Assembly (NCBI GenBank): GCA_018364485.1
Contig: JAGZLX010000010.1
Location: 1-34,810, forward strand
Direction of reading: 5' to 3'
DNA length: 34,810 nucleotides
Source: Granulicatella adiacens
Lineage (GTDB): Bacteria; Bacillota; Bacilli; Lactobacillales; Aerococcaceae
The notes beneath the pieces are model-generated. The model saw only the letters and a list, made by a program, of their open reading frames with translations, searched no databases and was not told the origin of the DNA. Positions 8,244 through 17,051 of this stretch are shown piece by piece; the stretch's first letter is position 1; every line of letters starts with the position of its first letter. The position numbers and the translations under genes were made by a program.

Positions 8244-9244
8244 TATGCTTCCTCCCCTTCAAAATGGAAATGTTTATAACATGTACAACGAACGAAGTGG
8301 TTTGGTCCAACTTCATGAAGTGATGGATCCTCTTCGTGAGCGTCCGCTGAAATCCATGGAATACGTGGTGCGAAACGGCAACCTTTACGTGGTAATTTTG
8401 GTAATGGTGGCACCGTTCCTTGGATCACGTGTAATTCTTCGCCTTCTGCTCCCGCTTGTGGGATTGATTGTAGTAATGAACGTGTATAAGGATGTTTTGG
8501 ATTTGTAAATAGCTCTTCAACAGGAGCGATTTCCACAAATTGTCCAGCGTACATCACGGCTACACGGTCAGCAGTTTCTGCTACTACCCCAAGGTCGTGA
8601 GTGATCAAGATGATACCTGATTCAGTTTCTTTTTGGATATCATTTAATAAGTCTAAGATTTGCGCTTGGATTGTTACGTCTAAGGCAGTTGTTGGTTCAT
8701 CGGCAATGATGATTGGTGGTTTACATGATAAAGCAATCGCGATAACCACACGTTGACGCATCCCACCTGATAATTCATGTGGGTATTGTTTGTAAGTACG
8801 TTGTGGGTTTGGAATCCCTACTTGTCCTAACAATTCAAGTACGCGTTCAGTACGTTCTTTTTCATTTAAATCTGTATGATAATAAAGAGCTTCGTCGATT
8901 TGAGCACCAATTGTCATTAATGGGTTTAATGAAGCCAATGGATCTTGGAAGATCATACCGATATCATTTCCGCGAATTTTGTTATATAACGCTTCGTTTA
9001 AGTTTACTAAGTTCACATCGTTATAAATGATGTCCCCTGTAATCTTTGTATTATTTTTGTTGTGTAAGCCCATGATGGTTGTCGCCAATGTAGATTTCCC
9101 ACATCCTGATTCCCCAACGATGGCCAAAATTTCATTCTTTTCTAATGTTAATGACACATTATCTACTGCATCATAAAAATCATCTTTGATACGGAAACCA
9201 ACGTGTAAGTTATTGATTTCTAATAGTGGCTTATCAATTGTCAA
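8243..9244 (-). CDS. oppD: Peptide ABC transporter ATPase OppD (system 1)
   Basis: OppD is the second ATPase. Walker A is 'GESGCGKST' (44-52), signature 'LSGGMRQRVV', Walker B 'IIIADEPTTALD', H-loop 'LITHDLGVV'. The start is TTG at 9244 with AAGGAGG 8 bases upstream. The C-terminal oligopeptide domain resembles the cysteine-containing Dpp/Opp type ('GCRFAPRIPW' ... 'VRCTCYK'), but the usual second cysteine of the 'CRFxxRC' motif is isoleucine here, so any metal cluster would lack its canonical ligands. It is the first gene of the operon, about 66 bases downstream of the promoter at 9310-9338. Confidence 0.95.
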   Translation of the reverse strand: MTIDKPLLEINNLHVGFRIKDDFYDAVDNVSLTLEKNEILAIVGESGCGKSTLATTIMGLHNKNNTKITGDIIYNDVNLVNLNEALYNKIRGNDIGMIFQDPLASLNPLMTIGAQIDEALYYHTDLNEKERTERVLELLGQVGIPNPQRTYKQYPHELSGGMRQRVVIAIALSCKPPIIIADEPTTALDVTIQAQILDLLNDIQKETESGIILITHDLGVVAETADRVAVMYAGQFVEIAPVEELFTNPKHPYTRSLLQSIPQAGAEGEELHVIQGTVPPLPKLPRKGCRFAPRIPWISADAHEEDPSLHEVGPNHFVRCTCYKHFHFEGEEA

Positions 9245-9309
9245 ATCCGATTCCTCCTTATTTTCTTTGGTTAACTATTTCAATAAAAAAAATAATAAAC
9301 AACGTTTCT

Positions 9310-9338
9310 ATTATACGTTGCATGCTCTCTGATTGCAA
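9310..9338 (-). promoter_or_regulatory. Promoter of oppD1-F1-B1-C1
   Basis: Minus strand: -35 TTGCAA, 17-base spacer, -10 TATAAT. It lies downstream of the oppA1 terminator, so the transporter operon can be expressed apart from its binding proteins. The rest of 9245-9513 holds only an AT-rich leader and spacer; I see no gene in it. Confidence 0.65.
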
Positions 9339-9513
9339 ATTGTATGACAATTCGAGTGCAGATACAGCGTATTTTTAGTTTACCATGAATCTTACGTGAT
9401 TACCATTATTTATGAGCAAAAAATTAACTTTTCTCATGTTATTTTAATTTTAAATTCAAATTTCACTAAAATCCCGTCATTAATACGTTTTCATCTATTT
9501 TATTGATTTTGAA

Positions 9514-9547
9514 TAAAAAAGGAGACGAACCGAAGCTCGCCTCCTTT
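9514..9547 (-). terminator. Rho-independent terminator after oppA1
   Basis: Minus-strand hairpin GGAGGCGAGC/GTTCGTCTCC followed by a T run, just after the oppA1 stop codon. Confidence 0.9.
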
Positions 9548-9554
9548 GAACATT

Positions 9555-11336
9555 CTATTTAGCTTTAGCACCAGTATCACTAGTTAATTCTACTTGATAT
9601 AAAGCAGATTTCTTGCTGCCTAAGTTTACATCATAGTATTTCACACGTTTGTTTACTGCTGTAAGTTCTTCTCCGACTAATGTTGGGAAGATGAACGCTT
9701 TATCGTGAACGTATTGTTGCCATTCTTTATAGAACTCTACGTTTTTAGCTTCGTCAAAAGCATCTGTTGAACTAATTTTATCCATGATGGCAGTCCCTTC
9801 AGCATCTACATAACGTTCGAAGTTGAATTGTGCTGTTTCACCAAATAATCCCGATGGGTTTGGATCGTAACCTGTTGACCAACCAGCTGCAAACACATCG
9901 ATTTCTGGGTCGTCTGCTTGAACTTTATCATAGAATGAGTTCAATTCAATTGTACGTCCAGTATATAATTGAACATTCAATCCAATTTCTTTCCACCAGT
10001 TCAAGTATTGTTGAACAAGTGATTCATTTGCTTCGTCACGAGTACGTGCAGCGAAGTTAATGGTTAATTTAGAACCATCTTTGTTTTCACGAATTCCGTC
10101 ACCATCAACGTCTTTATAGCCCGCTTCATCAAGCAATTGTTTTGCTTTTTCTGGGTTATAAGTGAATCCTTCTTGGTCTTTATTATATAAGTCTTTGAAG
10201 AATGGAATGATGATTGAGTTTGAAGAATGTTGTAATCCATTGTACAAGTTTTGTCCAGCAGCATCGATGTCTAATGCGTATGCCATTGCTTGACGAAGTT
10301 TTACATCCGCCATTTTCGCATTTGGATCAGTCACGTTTTTACCAGTTTCTTTATCATATTTTCCTAAGTGGAAACCGATATATTCGTAGGCTGAGGCTTG
10401 TGCGCTTAATAATGTTACGTTTGTTAAATCTTTGTATGCTTCGTATTGTGAGTTTGGCATTGTAGCAATATCGTAGTTACCAGCTTTCATTTCTGAAACG
10501 ATATTATCTGGAGATACGACTTCCATGATGACTTTATCAACTTTTGCTACACCTTTGTAGTAGTGTTCGTTTGGAACTAATGTTACAGATTCACCGTTTA
10601 CGATGGATTCAATCTTGAATTGACCTAAACCAACGAATTTTGTTCCACGAACGTAATCACTTTTCTCCCATTCAGCTTCTGGGATATCTTTAAAGATGTG
10701 TTTTGGCATGATGTACGCACACACAGAACCACCTGCTAATTGCATTGAAGGGCTCATTTCTTTGAAGTGAATTTTCACAGTGTAATCATCCACTTTTTCA
10801 AGACCAGAAACGCTATCTGCTTTTCCATCGTGATATTCTTCCATACCAACTACATTTTTATAATCATCATCGTAACGAGCACCTGTATAGTCTTTATTAC
10901 CGATGGCTTGGTACGCGAAGATGTAGTCGTCGATGGTTACAGGTTGGCCGTCAGACCATTTATAGTCTTTTGAGTTCAATGTAACTGTAGCTGTTTTATT
11001 TTCTACGTCAAATTCAATACTTGCAAGACCTGTATTTGTTAACTTACGGTTTTCATCATATTCAAACATGCTTTCGTCAATAAGACCACCGATACTTGAG
11101 TCAGTTGTGTCTTGCGATAACTCATCTGCAAAAATTCCAGAGAAAGGTGAAGAAGATACGATTGCGTATTTTAATGTTCCACCCTTAATTGGAGTTCCGT
11201 CGTGAGTGACTTCAGAAGCGTATTTTGTCGTTCCACTAGCGCTGCTACTTGAAGATGATTGGTTATTACCACATGCAGCTAGCGTCAACGCAGCCGTTGC
11301 AGAGAATAGAATCACCATATTTTTCTTTTTCATCAT
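9555..11336 (-). CDS. oppA: Peptide-binding lipoprotein OppA1
   Basis: This is an extracellular solute-binding protein of family 5 that delivers peptides to the Opp permease. The signal peptide ends in lipobox LAAC, so the mature protein is lipid-anchored; about 593 residues. Family motifs include 'GTPIKGGTLKYAIV' near the N-terminus, 'YKWSDGQPVTIDDYIFAYQA' and 'LRQAMAYALDID'. Three nearby ATGs exist: the first (11342) is too close to GGAGA; 11336 or 11333 fits better, and I use 11336. It is a close paralogue of OppA2 just upstream, and both keep the linker 'GYKDVDGDG'. It has its own promoter and terminator. Confidence 0.93.
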   Translation of the reverse strand: MMKKKNMVILFSATAALTLAACGNNQSSSSSSASGTTKYASEVTHDGTPIKGGTLKYAIVSSSPFSGIFADELSQDTTDSSIGGLIDESMFEYDENRKLTNTGLASIEFDVENKTATVTLNSKDYKWSDGQPVTIDDYIFAYQAIGNKDYTGARYDDDYKNVVGMEEYHDGKADSVSGLEKVDDYTVKIHFKEMSPSMQLAGGSVCAYIMPKHIFKDIPEAEWEKSDYVRGTKFVGLGQFKIESIVNGESVTLVPNEHYYKGVAKVDKVIMEVVSPDNIVSEMKAGNYDIATMPNSQYEAYKDLTNVTLLSAQASAYEYIGFHLGKYDKETGKNVTDPNAKMADVKLRQAMAYALDIDAAGQNLYNGLQHSSNSIIIPFFKDLYNKDQEGFTYNPEKAKQLLDEAGYKDVDGDGIRENKDGSKLTINFAARTRDEANESLVQQYLNWWKEIGLNVQLYTGRTIELNSFYDKVQADDPEIDVFAAGWSTGYDPNPSGLFGETAQFNFERYVDAEGTAIMDKISSTDAFDEAKNVEFYKEWQQYVHDKAFIFPTLVGEELTAVNKRVKYYDVNLGSKKSALYQVELTSDTGAKAK

Positions 11337-11397
11337 ATTCATTCTCCATTCTTTTATTTCGTTCGATTGAGGTTATCCATAAATTTATGTTGGGTAT

Positions 11398-11426
11398 ATC
11401 ATACAGCAACTTTTTAATAATTGCAA
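11398..11426 (-). promoter_or_regulatory. Promoter of oppA1
   Basis: Minus strand: -35 TTGCAA, 17-base spacer, -10 TATGAT, about 60 bases before the start codon. Confidence 0.6.
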
Positions 11427-11493
11427 TAGTTTTTCTAATCTTTTTTTAATTTTCATCAGTTTTTTCTCATTTTTGAAAACTTTTTTCATAATG

Positions 11494-11523
11494 AAAACAA
11501 GCCTAGGAAAGCTCCTAGACTTG
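11494..11523 (-). terminator. Rho-independent terminator after oppA2
   Basis: Minus-strand hairpin CAAGTCTAGGA/TCCTAGGCTTG with a short loop, then TTTTC. Confidence 0.9.
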
Positions 11524-11533
11524 TTTAATTGCA

Positions 11534-13321
11534 TTATTTAGCTGCTGTATCAGAAGTAACTTCTAATTGATATAATTGAGCTTTTGAATCTTTAGTTGCG
11601 ATTGAAGTGTCATAGTATTTCACACGTTTGTTAACCGCAGTTACGCTATCCCCTACTAATGTTGGGATTAAGAACGCTTGATCCTTAGCATATGCTTGCC
11701 ATTCTTTGTAGAATTCTACGTTCTTAGCTTCATCAAATGCATCTGTAGAAGAAATTTTCTTCATGATTTCAGTACCTTTTTCGTTTACATAACGAGAGAA
11801 GTTGAACTTAGCAGTTTCACCGAATAAGTTCGATGGGTTTGGATCATAACCAACACCCCATCCAGCTGCGAATACATCGATTTCTGGATCATCTGTTTGG
11901 ATTTTTTCGTAGAAGTTATTAGATTCGATTGTACGACCTGTATAAAGTTGTACGTCTAATCCAATTTCTTTCCACCATAATAAGTATTGTTGAACTAATG
12001 ATTCGTTGGCAGCGTCACGAGTACGTGCAGCAAAGTTGATTTGTAATTTAGAACCATCTTTGTTTTCACGAAGTCCGTCGCCGTCTACGTCTTTATATCC
12101 AGCTTCATCCAATAATTGTTTTGCTTTTTCTGGGTTGTAAGAGAAGCCTTCTTGGTCTTTGTTATAAACGTCTTTGAAGAATGGTAAGATTAATGAGTTT
12201 GTACCATAGTTTAATCCGTTATATAAGCTTTCTCCGGCAGCATCGATATCCAATGCGTAACCCATCGCTTGACGTAAGTTCACATCAGCCATTTTCGCAT
12301 TTGGATCTGTTACGTTTTTACCTTGAGATTTGTCGTATTTACCTAAGTGGAACGCAATATATTCATAAGATGGCGCGAATGAACTTACGTAAGTTACGTT
12401 TGTTAAATCTTTGAATGCTTCGTATTGAGCACTTGGCATTGTCGCGATATCGTAGTTACCAGCTTTCATTTCTGAAACAATTGCATCTGGTGACACAATT
12501 TGCATTACTACTTTATCTAATTTTGGACGACCTTTATAGAAGTAATCGTTCGCTTTCAATGTTACAGATTCCCCTGCAACTACTGATTCAATTGTGAAGG
12601 CACCAAGACCTACGACTTTGTTTCCACGAACGTATTCGCTTTGTTCCCATTCTTTTACAGGGATATCTTTAAAGATATGTTTTGGCATTGTGTACGCTGG
12701 AATTGCACCACCTGCTAATTGCATTGATGGTAACATTTTTTCAAAGTGAAGTTTCACTGTGTAGTCATCCACTTTTTCAACACCAGAGATTGAATCAGTT
12801 TTTCCTTCGTGGAAATCTTTCATCCCTACGATGTTTGTATAACGGTCGTTGTAACGAGAACCTGTGTAATCTTTGTTACCGATAGCTTCGATAGCGAAGA
12901 TATAGTCATCGATTGTAAATGGTTGTCCGTCTGACCATTTGTAGTCTTTCGCGTTTAAAGTAATTGTTGCTGTTTTTCCTTCAACATCTAATTCGATAGA
13001 AGCTAAACCAGTGTTTGTTAATTTACGGTTTTCATCGTATTCGAACATTGATTGGTCCACTTGGCTCGCAATTGTTGAGTCAGTTGAGTTTGATGCTAAT
13101 TCATCGATGAAGATACCACTGAATGGTGAAGCCGCTACAAGTGCGTATTTTAAAGTTCCGCCCTTGATTGGTGTTCCATCATGTGTCACTTCTGCGTTAA
13201 ATTTTGATTTTGAAGAAGCTTTTGATGCTTCTGATGAAGTGTTACTTTTATTTGCTGTACCACATGCTGCTAATGTTAAAGCTGCCGCAGCTGATAAGAA
13301 TACTAAACTCTTCTTTTTCAT
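11534..13321 (-). CDS. oppA: Peptide-binding lipoprotein OppA2
   Basis: This is a second family 5 peptide-binding lipoprotein. Starting at ATG 13321, which has GGAGG five bases upstream, it has 595 residues and lipobox LAAC with Cys20; a longer frame to 13351 would place the ribosome binding site inside the coding region. It shares long identical stretches with OppA1 ('FDEAKNVEFYKEW', 'AVNKRVKYYD'), so the pair looks like a tandem duplication. Differences cluster in the peptide-pocket regions and the N-terminal linker, which may reflect different peptide preference. Own promoter and terminator mean independent expression from OppA1. Confidence 0.94.
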   Translation of the reverse strand: MKKKSLVFLSAAAALTLAACGTANKSNTSSEASKASSKSKFNAEVTHDGTPIKGGTLKYALVAASPFSGIFIDELASNSTDSTIASQVDQSMFEYDENRKLTNTGLASIELDVEGKTATITLNAKDYKWSDGQPFTIDDYIFAIEAIGNKDYTGSRYNDRYTNIVGMKDFHEGKTDSISGVEKVDDYTVKLHFEKMLPSMQLAGGAIPAYTMPKHIFKDIPVKEWEQSEYVRGNKVVGLGAFTIESVVAGESVTLKANDYFYKGRPKLDKVVMQIVSPDAIVSEMKAGNYDIATMPSAQYEAFKDLTNVTYVSSFAPSYEYIAFHLGKYDKSQGKNVTDPNAKMADVNLRQAMGYALDIDAAGESLYNGLNYGTNSLILPFFKDVYNKDQEGFSYNPEKAKQLLDEAGYKDVDGDGLRENKDGSKLQINFAARTRDAANESLVQQYLLWWKEIGLDVQLYTGRTIESNNFYEKIQTDDPEIDVFAAGWGVGYDPNPSNLFGETAKFNFSRYVNEKGTEIMKKISSTDAFDEAKNVEFYKEWQAYAKDQAFLIPTLVGDSVTAVNKRVKYYDTSIATKDSKAQLYQLEVTSDTAAK

Positions 13322-13397
13322 TTTTCCTCCGCTCTCAGACTCCCGATTCAACTTCCTTTATATGTTGAATTGTCTGACAAATTAATTCTTGATGTTA

Positions 13398-13425
13398 ATT
13401 CTAACATAATTTTAATTTTTTGCAA
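13398..13425 (-). promoter_or_regulatory. Promoter of oppA2
   Basis: Minus strand: -35 TTGCAA, 16-base spacer, -10 TAGAAT, about 77 bases before the start codon. Confidence 0.55.
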
Positions 13426-13543
13426 GCAAAATCTCAAAAATAATTTTGGTTATTTTAAATACTCCCATTAATTACCATACAATCAGTTACATTTTAATAA
13501 TTCACACATAAACAAAACTAAAAAAATTTATTCCAACACAAAT

Positions 13544-13575
13544 AGAGAGCACAGCATCCTGGGCTCTCTATTTTT
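13544..13575. terminator. Hairpin terminator between the ABC cassette and oppA2
   Basis: Inverted repeat AGAGAGC/GCTCTCT with a 12-base loop. On the plus strand it is followed by TATTTTTATT; on the minus strand, the one that would end the ABC cassette, the T tract is weaker. It may work in both directions. Confidence 0.65.
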
Positions 13576-13616
13576 ATTAGCAAGATAAGGCAAATCACCT
13601 ACATCTTTTGCCCCCT

Positions 13617-14597
13617 CTAAAGGTTAGTCAAAAGATGATAAAACGAAATCCAACTAGTTGGCAAAAAGTTTATCCACTCGCTTGTATTAATAATTGAAAG
13701 AAAATACCCCAACTCTATAGCGTTGGTTATTAACGATTTCTTTACAATCTTTATCTTGGTTAAACCATAAAAAATAACTACTATTACAAATGATTGATAT
13801 ACAATCATAGGGATAATAATTTCCTTTAGCGCAATAATATTCCAACTTCCTTGAATTTTGCTAAAAACAGTAATAGGAATTACAAATATCGATTCTTGCA
13901 ATAACACTCTGCAAAACAATTCAAGTAATAAAATATAGAAAACAGATGGAATTAAGAATAAATGTAAGAGATAATTCCACAATCTACTCTGATTGATTTT
14001 TTTAGAAGAGATTGGGATTACCCTATACAGTTCCGCTTTTCTGTCATTTATCTCCATTTCTCTATTTATTAGCACTACACTTATCAACAATAGAACACTA
14101 ATAAGCAATAACTTTATAGCCACCTCCAAAAACGGGGCTACTTTGTTATACTTTTTAAGGTTGATGTTGTGATTGATTAGATAATCCGTTGTTTTTGCAG
14201 ACTTTTCTACACCTGCTTTTAGAGCTGCAATTCTTTCTCTCATTGTTTCAGGCAACACATTTAATAAGCTATCCACACTTTCAACCCTCTGATTATTAAA
14301 TTCTCCTAATTTGGAATAATTATCATTACGGTACGCAATATACAAATTACTGATTAAGAAGTTGAAATGTTGTACTTGTTCTTTCAGTTCATCGCTAATC
14401 GTCTCTCCACTATTTTCAATATCCGTTAGATTTTGCAATACTATTTCCTTAATTTGATAATCTTCTTTCAGAAATATAGCATCAGTTCCGATACTTGATT
14501 CAAATATAAACAACCCACTTAACAAAAGTAAGACAAATCCACAAAAAATCAGTGTCGGCTTGAAAATTAGTTTATGTACCCACCTACTTATTCCCAT
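13617..14597 (-). CDS. ABC-2-like transporter permease, second of pair
   Basis: I recognise the topology but not the specific family. The 326-residue protein has one N-terminal membrane helix (about 13-30), an extracytoplasmic domain of about 120 residues rich in charged residues, then five to six helices (about 155-326). This matches one-helix-loop-multi-helix permeases of ABC-2 type exporters, such as bacteriocin-immunity or peptide-efflux systems. It overlaps the first permease by 14 bases and has AGGAGA ahead of its ATG. Codon use is more AT-rich than the flanking opp genes. It ends about 42 bases before the hairpin at 13544-13569. Substrate unknown. Confidence 0.75.
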   Translation of the reverse strand: MGISRWVHKLIFKPTLIFCGFVLLLLSGLFIFESSIGTDAIFLKEDYQIKEIVLQNLTDIENSGETISDELKEQVQHFNFLISNLYIAYRNDNYSKLGEFNNQRVESVDSLLNVLPETMRERIAALKAGVEKSAKTTDYLINHNINLKKYNKVAPFLEVAIKLLLISVLLLISVVLINREMEINDRKAELYRVIPISSKKINQSRLWNYLLHLFLIPSVFYILLLELFCRVLLQESIFVIPITVFSKIQGSWNIIALKEIIIPMIVYQSFVIVVIFYGLTKIKIVKKSLITNAIELGYFLSIINTSEWINFLPTSWISFYHLLTNL

Positions 14598-15771
14598 ATT
14601 TACATCTCCTATCTTGTTGCTTAATGATTAAGATTAGCAAAATAAATAGCAAACAAATATACATAAATATGCTCTTGCACGCATCCATATAACTAAAAGG
14701 ATAATTGTAGATCAGTGATTTATTTCCATTTAGAGCAGACACCGTATCAATATAATAGATTGGACTCAACGCTGGAAAATATTGGTGCATTGAAGAATGA
14801 ATCATCATTCTTTCCAAAAATAGTACAAATAGAATGAAAGATGATGAAAAAATTTTAGATTTTGTGATTTGAAATAGGATGGTGGCCATCATTATAAACA
14901 ATAAATCTAACAAGAATACAATAAATAAAATAGGAATCATGAAGTAGAACACTGAAACACTTGTTACTTCATTATTCATACTAAAAATTACAATTGATGG
15001 AACTATGTGTGGATTGATAGTCTTAGTAAGAAGTAACATAACAAACACAAGTATCGCTACGAAAACTTGCACTCCAAACACTAAGCACGTAGAAATCAAT
15101 TTTTTCTTAATTTGATACGAAACAAAGGATTTAGGTATAGTTCTCCAAACAGAATCCTTTACCTCAAAACGTAAAATAAGGTCCATCATTAGTACTACTA
15201 TTAGAAATAAAATCAGAAAGAAATTAGAAAACAAATTATTTTCGCCAATGATTTCATAAAAATCACTTTTTAGCACATCAGAAAAAGACAACTCTTTGAG
15301 TTTGGAATTATAAAATTCCAATTTATGATAGTCTCTAATGAAACTTCTCTTCACATTCTCTTGAGCCGTTTTAAAAGGAACATTATCTACTTCCATTGCA
15401 ATACTTCCGTACCCAAAAAACTCTGGAAAGTTTTCATATACTGTTTCGCCATATTCAGCAGCATTTCTAAAATATTTTAAATAATCACTTAGATTATTGT
15501 CTAGTAAACTTTGACTAAATAGATTAACATTATGAATAAACTCATAATATTGTTGATAATCCTTTTCCCTCTCTCCACCTGAGCTTCCCAAGTTTTCAAC
15601 CCGTTTATTTATTTGTAAAGTCATCAATGCGCCATTTCGACTTTCTTCCATAATTTCATCATCAGTTTTAATTTTAGGAAGAATTATGACAATCGACAAA
15701 ATCAAAAAAATCATCGTTCTCTTTAAAATGGTTTTCCAATCAAACATTATTTTACATATGAAACTAAGCAT
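14584..15771 (-). CDS. ABC-2-like transporter permease, first of pair
   Basis: The protein is about 395 residues with the same plan as its partner: an N-terminal helix (about 17-35), a large extracytoplasmic domain (about 40-175) and then multiple helices, including 'NLFSNFFLILFLIVVLMMDL'. Start ATG 15771 has AGGGG 8 bases upstream; the in-frame GTG at 15780 lies inside that site. It follows the ATPase gene closely, and the three genes read as one operon encoding a complete exporter-like ABC system. Low-GC codon choice separates it from neighbours and suggests acquisition by transfer. Confidence 0.75.
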   Translation of the reverse strand: MLSFICKIMFDWKTILKRTMIFLILSIVIILPKIKTDDEIMEESRNGALMTLQINKRVENLGSSGGEREKDYQQYYEFIHNVNLFSQSLLDNNLSDYLKYFRNAAEYGETVYENFPEFFGYGSIAMEVDNVPFKTAQENVKRSFIRDYHKLEFYNSKLKELSFSDVLKSDFYEIIGENNLFSNFFLILFLIVVLMMDLILRFEVKDSVWRTIPKSFVSYQIKKKLISTCLVFGVQVFVAILVFVMLLLTKTINPHIVPSIVIFSMNNEVTSVSVFYFMIPILFIVFLLDLLFIMMATILFQITKSKIFSSSFILFVLFLERMMIHSSMHQYFPALSPIYYIDTVSALNGNKSLIYNYPFSYMDACKSIFMYICLLFILLILIIKQQDRRCKYGNK

Positions 15772-15782
15772 AAAAACCACCC

Positions 15783-16670
15783 CTAACCGTACAGGTTTCT
15801 ATAGATCATACTGATTTTTTCTCTTCCCAACGATATTGATATGACCCCAGAGTTTTCTTCCAACAAACCATCCAAAATCATCTTTATTTCATTATTATTT
15901 TGAGGAGAAAAAACAATTTTATTGTCTGCTACTAATTCGACTGGATACGGATTTTTATAACGTTTCAAATGTAACTCATCAATAAATTTTACTACCAATT
16001 TCTTATTACGATTGAGATCAACTCCTTTTACATCAATTAATTTACCATCTTTCAAGAAGAGTACGCGATCATAGCATTCATCGAGATTTTCTAATAAATG
16101 GGAAGCTAAAAGCACAATGTTCCCATTATTCTTTAAATCAAAAATTACAGATTCAACCTTTTTTACATTTTCTTGATCTAAACCGTTCAGAACTTCATCA
16201 AATAAGTACACTTCCGCACCACTAATCAAACATAAGGCTAAACATAACTTTTGTCTCATTCCTAAGGAATATACACTTACCTTCTTCTTGGTATAGCTAC
16301 TCATTCCTAACAGTTCTTCAATTTGAATGATATCTTTTTCCTTCTTCCCCCAGCTGGATGCAAATAGTTCCATATGATCACGACCAGTTAATTGTTCATA
16401 TAAATCCATCGGCTCAAGCATTTTTGTTACAATAGCTTTATAATTGATATTCATTCCCGCATTTAACCCACTATATTGAATCTCACAATTTGGAGAAACA
16501 ATATTTCCAGCTATGATATCCATTAGGGTACTTTTTCCATACCCATTAGGTGCTACTATTCCAACAATCTCACCTAACCCAATCTCAATTTTATTTTTTA
16601 AAAATATAGGATTAGATGGAGTATATGAAAATTGTTCAATATCAATTTTTAGAGATTTCCTTTTGTCCAT
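15783..16670 (-). CDS. ABC transporter ATP-binding protein of exporter-like cassette
   Basis: The 295-residue ATPase has Walker A 'APNGYGKST' (40-48), a signature of 'YSLGMRQKLCLAL', Walker B 'EVYLFDEVLNGLD' and switch histidine 'LLASHLLE'. The LGMRQ-type signature is typical of ABC-2 exporters (drug, bacteriocin or lantibiotic immunity) and differs from the SGGQRQR of the Opp ATPases. It leads a three-gene operon with the two permeases. ATG 16670 is preceded by AAAGGTGAT. No bacteriocin, two-component system or peptidase gene is adjacent, so the cargo cannot be read from context. Confidence 0.85.
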   Translation of the reverse strand: MDKRKSLKIDIEQFSYTPSNPIFLKNKIEIGLGEIVGIVAPNGYGKSTLMDIIAGNIVSPNCEIQYSGLNAGMNINYKAIVTKMLEPMDLYEQLTGRDHMELFASSWGKKEKDIIQIEELLGMSSYTKKKVSVYSLGMRQKLCLALCLISGAEVYLFDEVLNGLDQENVKKVESVIFDLKNNGNIVLLASHLLENLDECYDRVLFLKDGKLIDVKGVDLNRNKKLVVKFIDELHLKRYKNPYPVELVADNKIVFSPQNNNEIKMILDGLLEENSGVISISLGREKISMIYRNLYG

Positions 16671-17004
16671 CTTGTTCCATCACCTTTCTTCTAAAAAATG
16701 TTCATTTCGTACAAGTATAAAATTCTTGTGTTGAAGCCAAATATAAATTGATTATTTAAAATTTGAATTATCACCCTTTTTACACTTTAATAATTCAATT
16801 TTAATTAAAGCGCTTTCAACATCTCCTATAACCAACTCCTATCCATATTAACCAAAGTTGAAAATAATTATAAAAATAAATTTGTGACTGTTTTAACAAT
16901 TACATTGTACTACTTTTATAATAAAAGTCCAGAATATATTTTTTGTTGATATATTTTTAATTATTACACAAGATAATATCCCTAGAAATAATCTTATACA
17001 CAAC
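16671..17004. other. AT-rich intergenic region upstream of the ABC cassette
   Basis: No gene is supported here. Close to the ATPase start there is an inverted repeat (ACAAG/CTTGT with a nine-base spacer, about 16711-16729) overlapping a TATACT that could serve as -10. The rest is very AT-rich sequence with no clear pattern. Confidence 0.4.
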
Positions 17005-17030
17005 AAAAAAGGCCTCGCAAATGCGAGACC
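17005..17030 (-). terminator. Rho-independent terminator after oppA3
   Basis: Minus-strand hairpin GGTCTCGCA/TGCGAGGCC followed by six T. Confidence 0.92.
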
Positions 17031-17051
17031 TTATGATTGAATTCAATTCAA

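Noticed and set aside
9245..9513. CodY-like box upstream of oppD1 or oppA1
   Set aside because: The A/T-rich stretches match the AATTTTCWGAAAATT pattern too poorly to support a site.
16671..17004. Hidden gene in the AT-rich gap before the exporter cassette
   Set aside because: No reading frame with a ribosome binding site and coding-like composition is visible on either strand.
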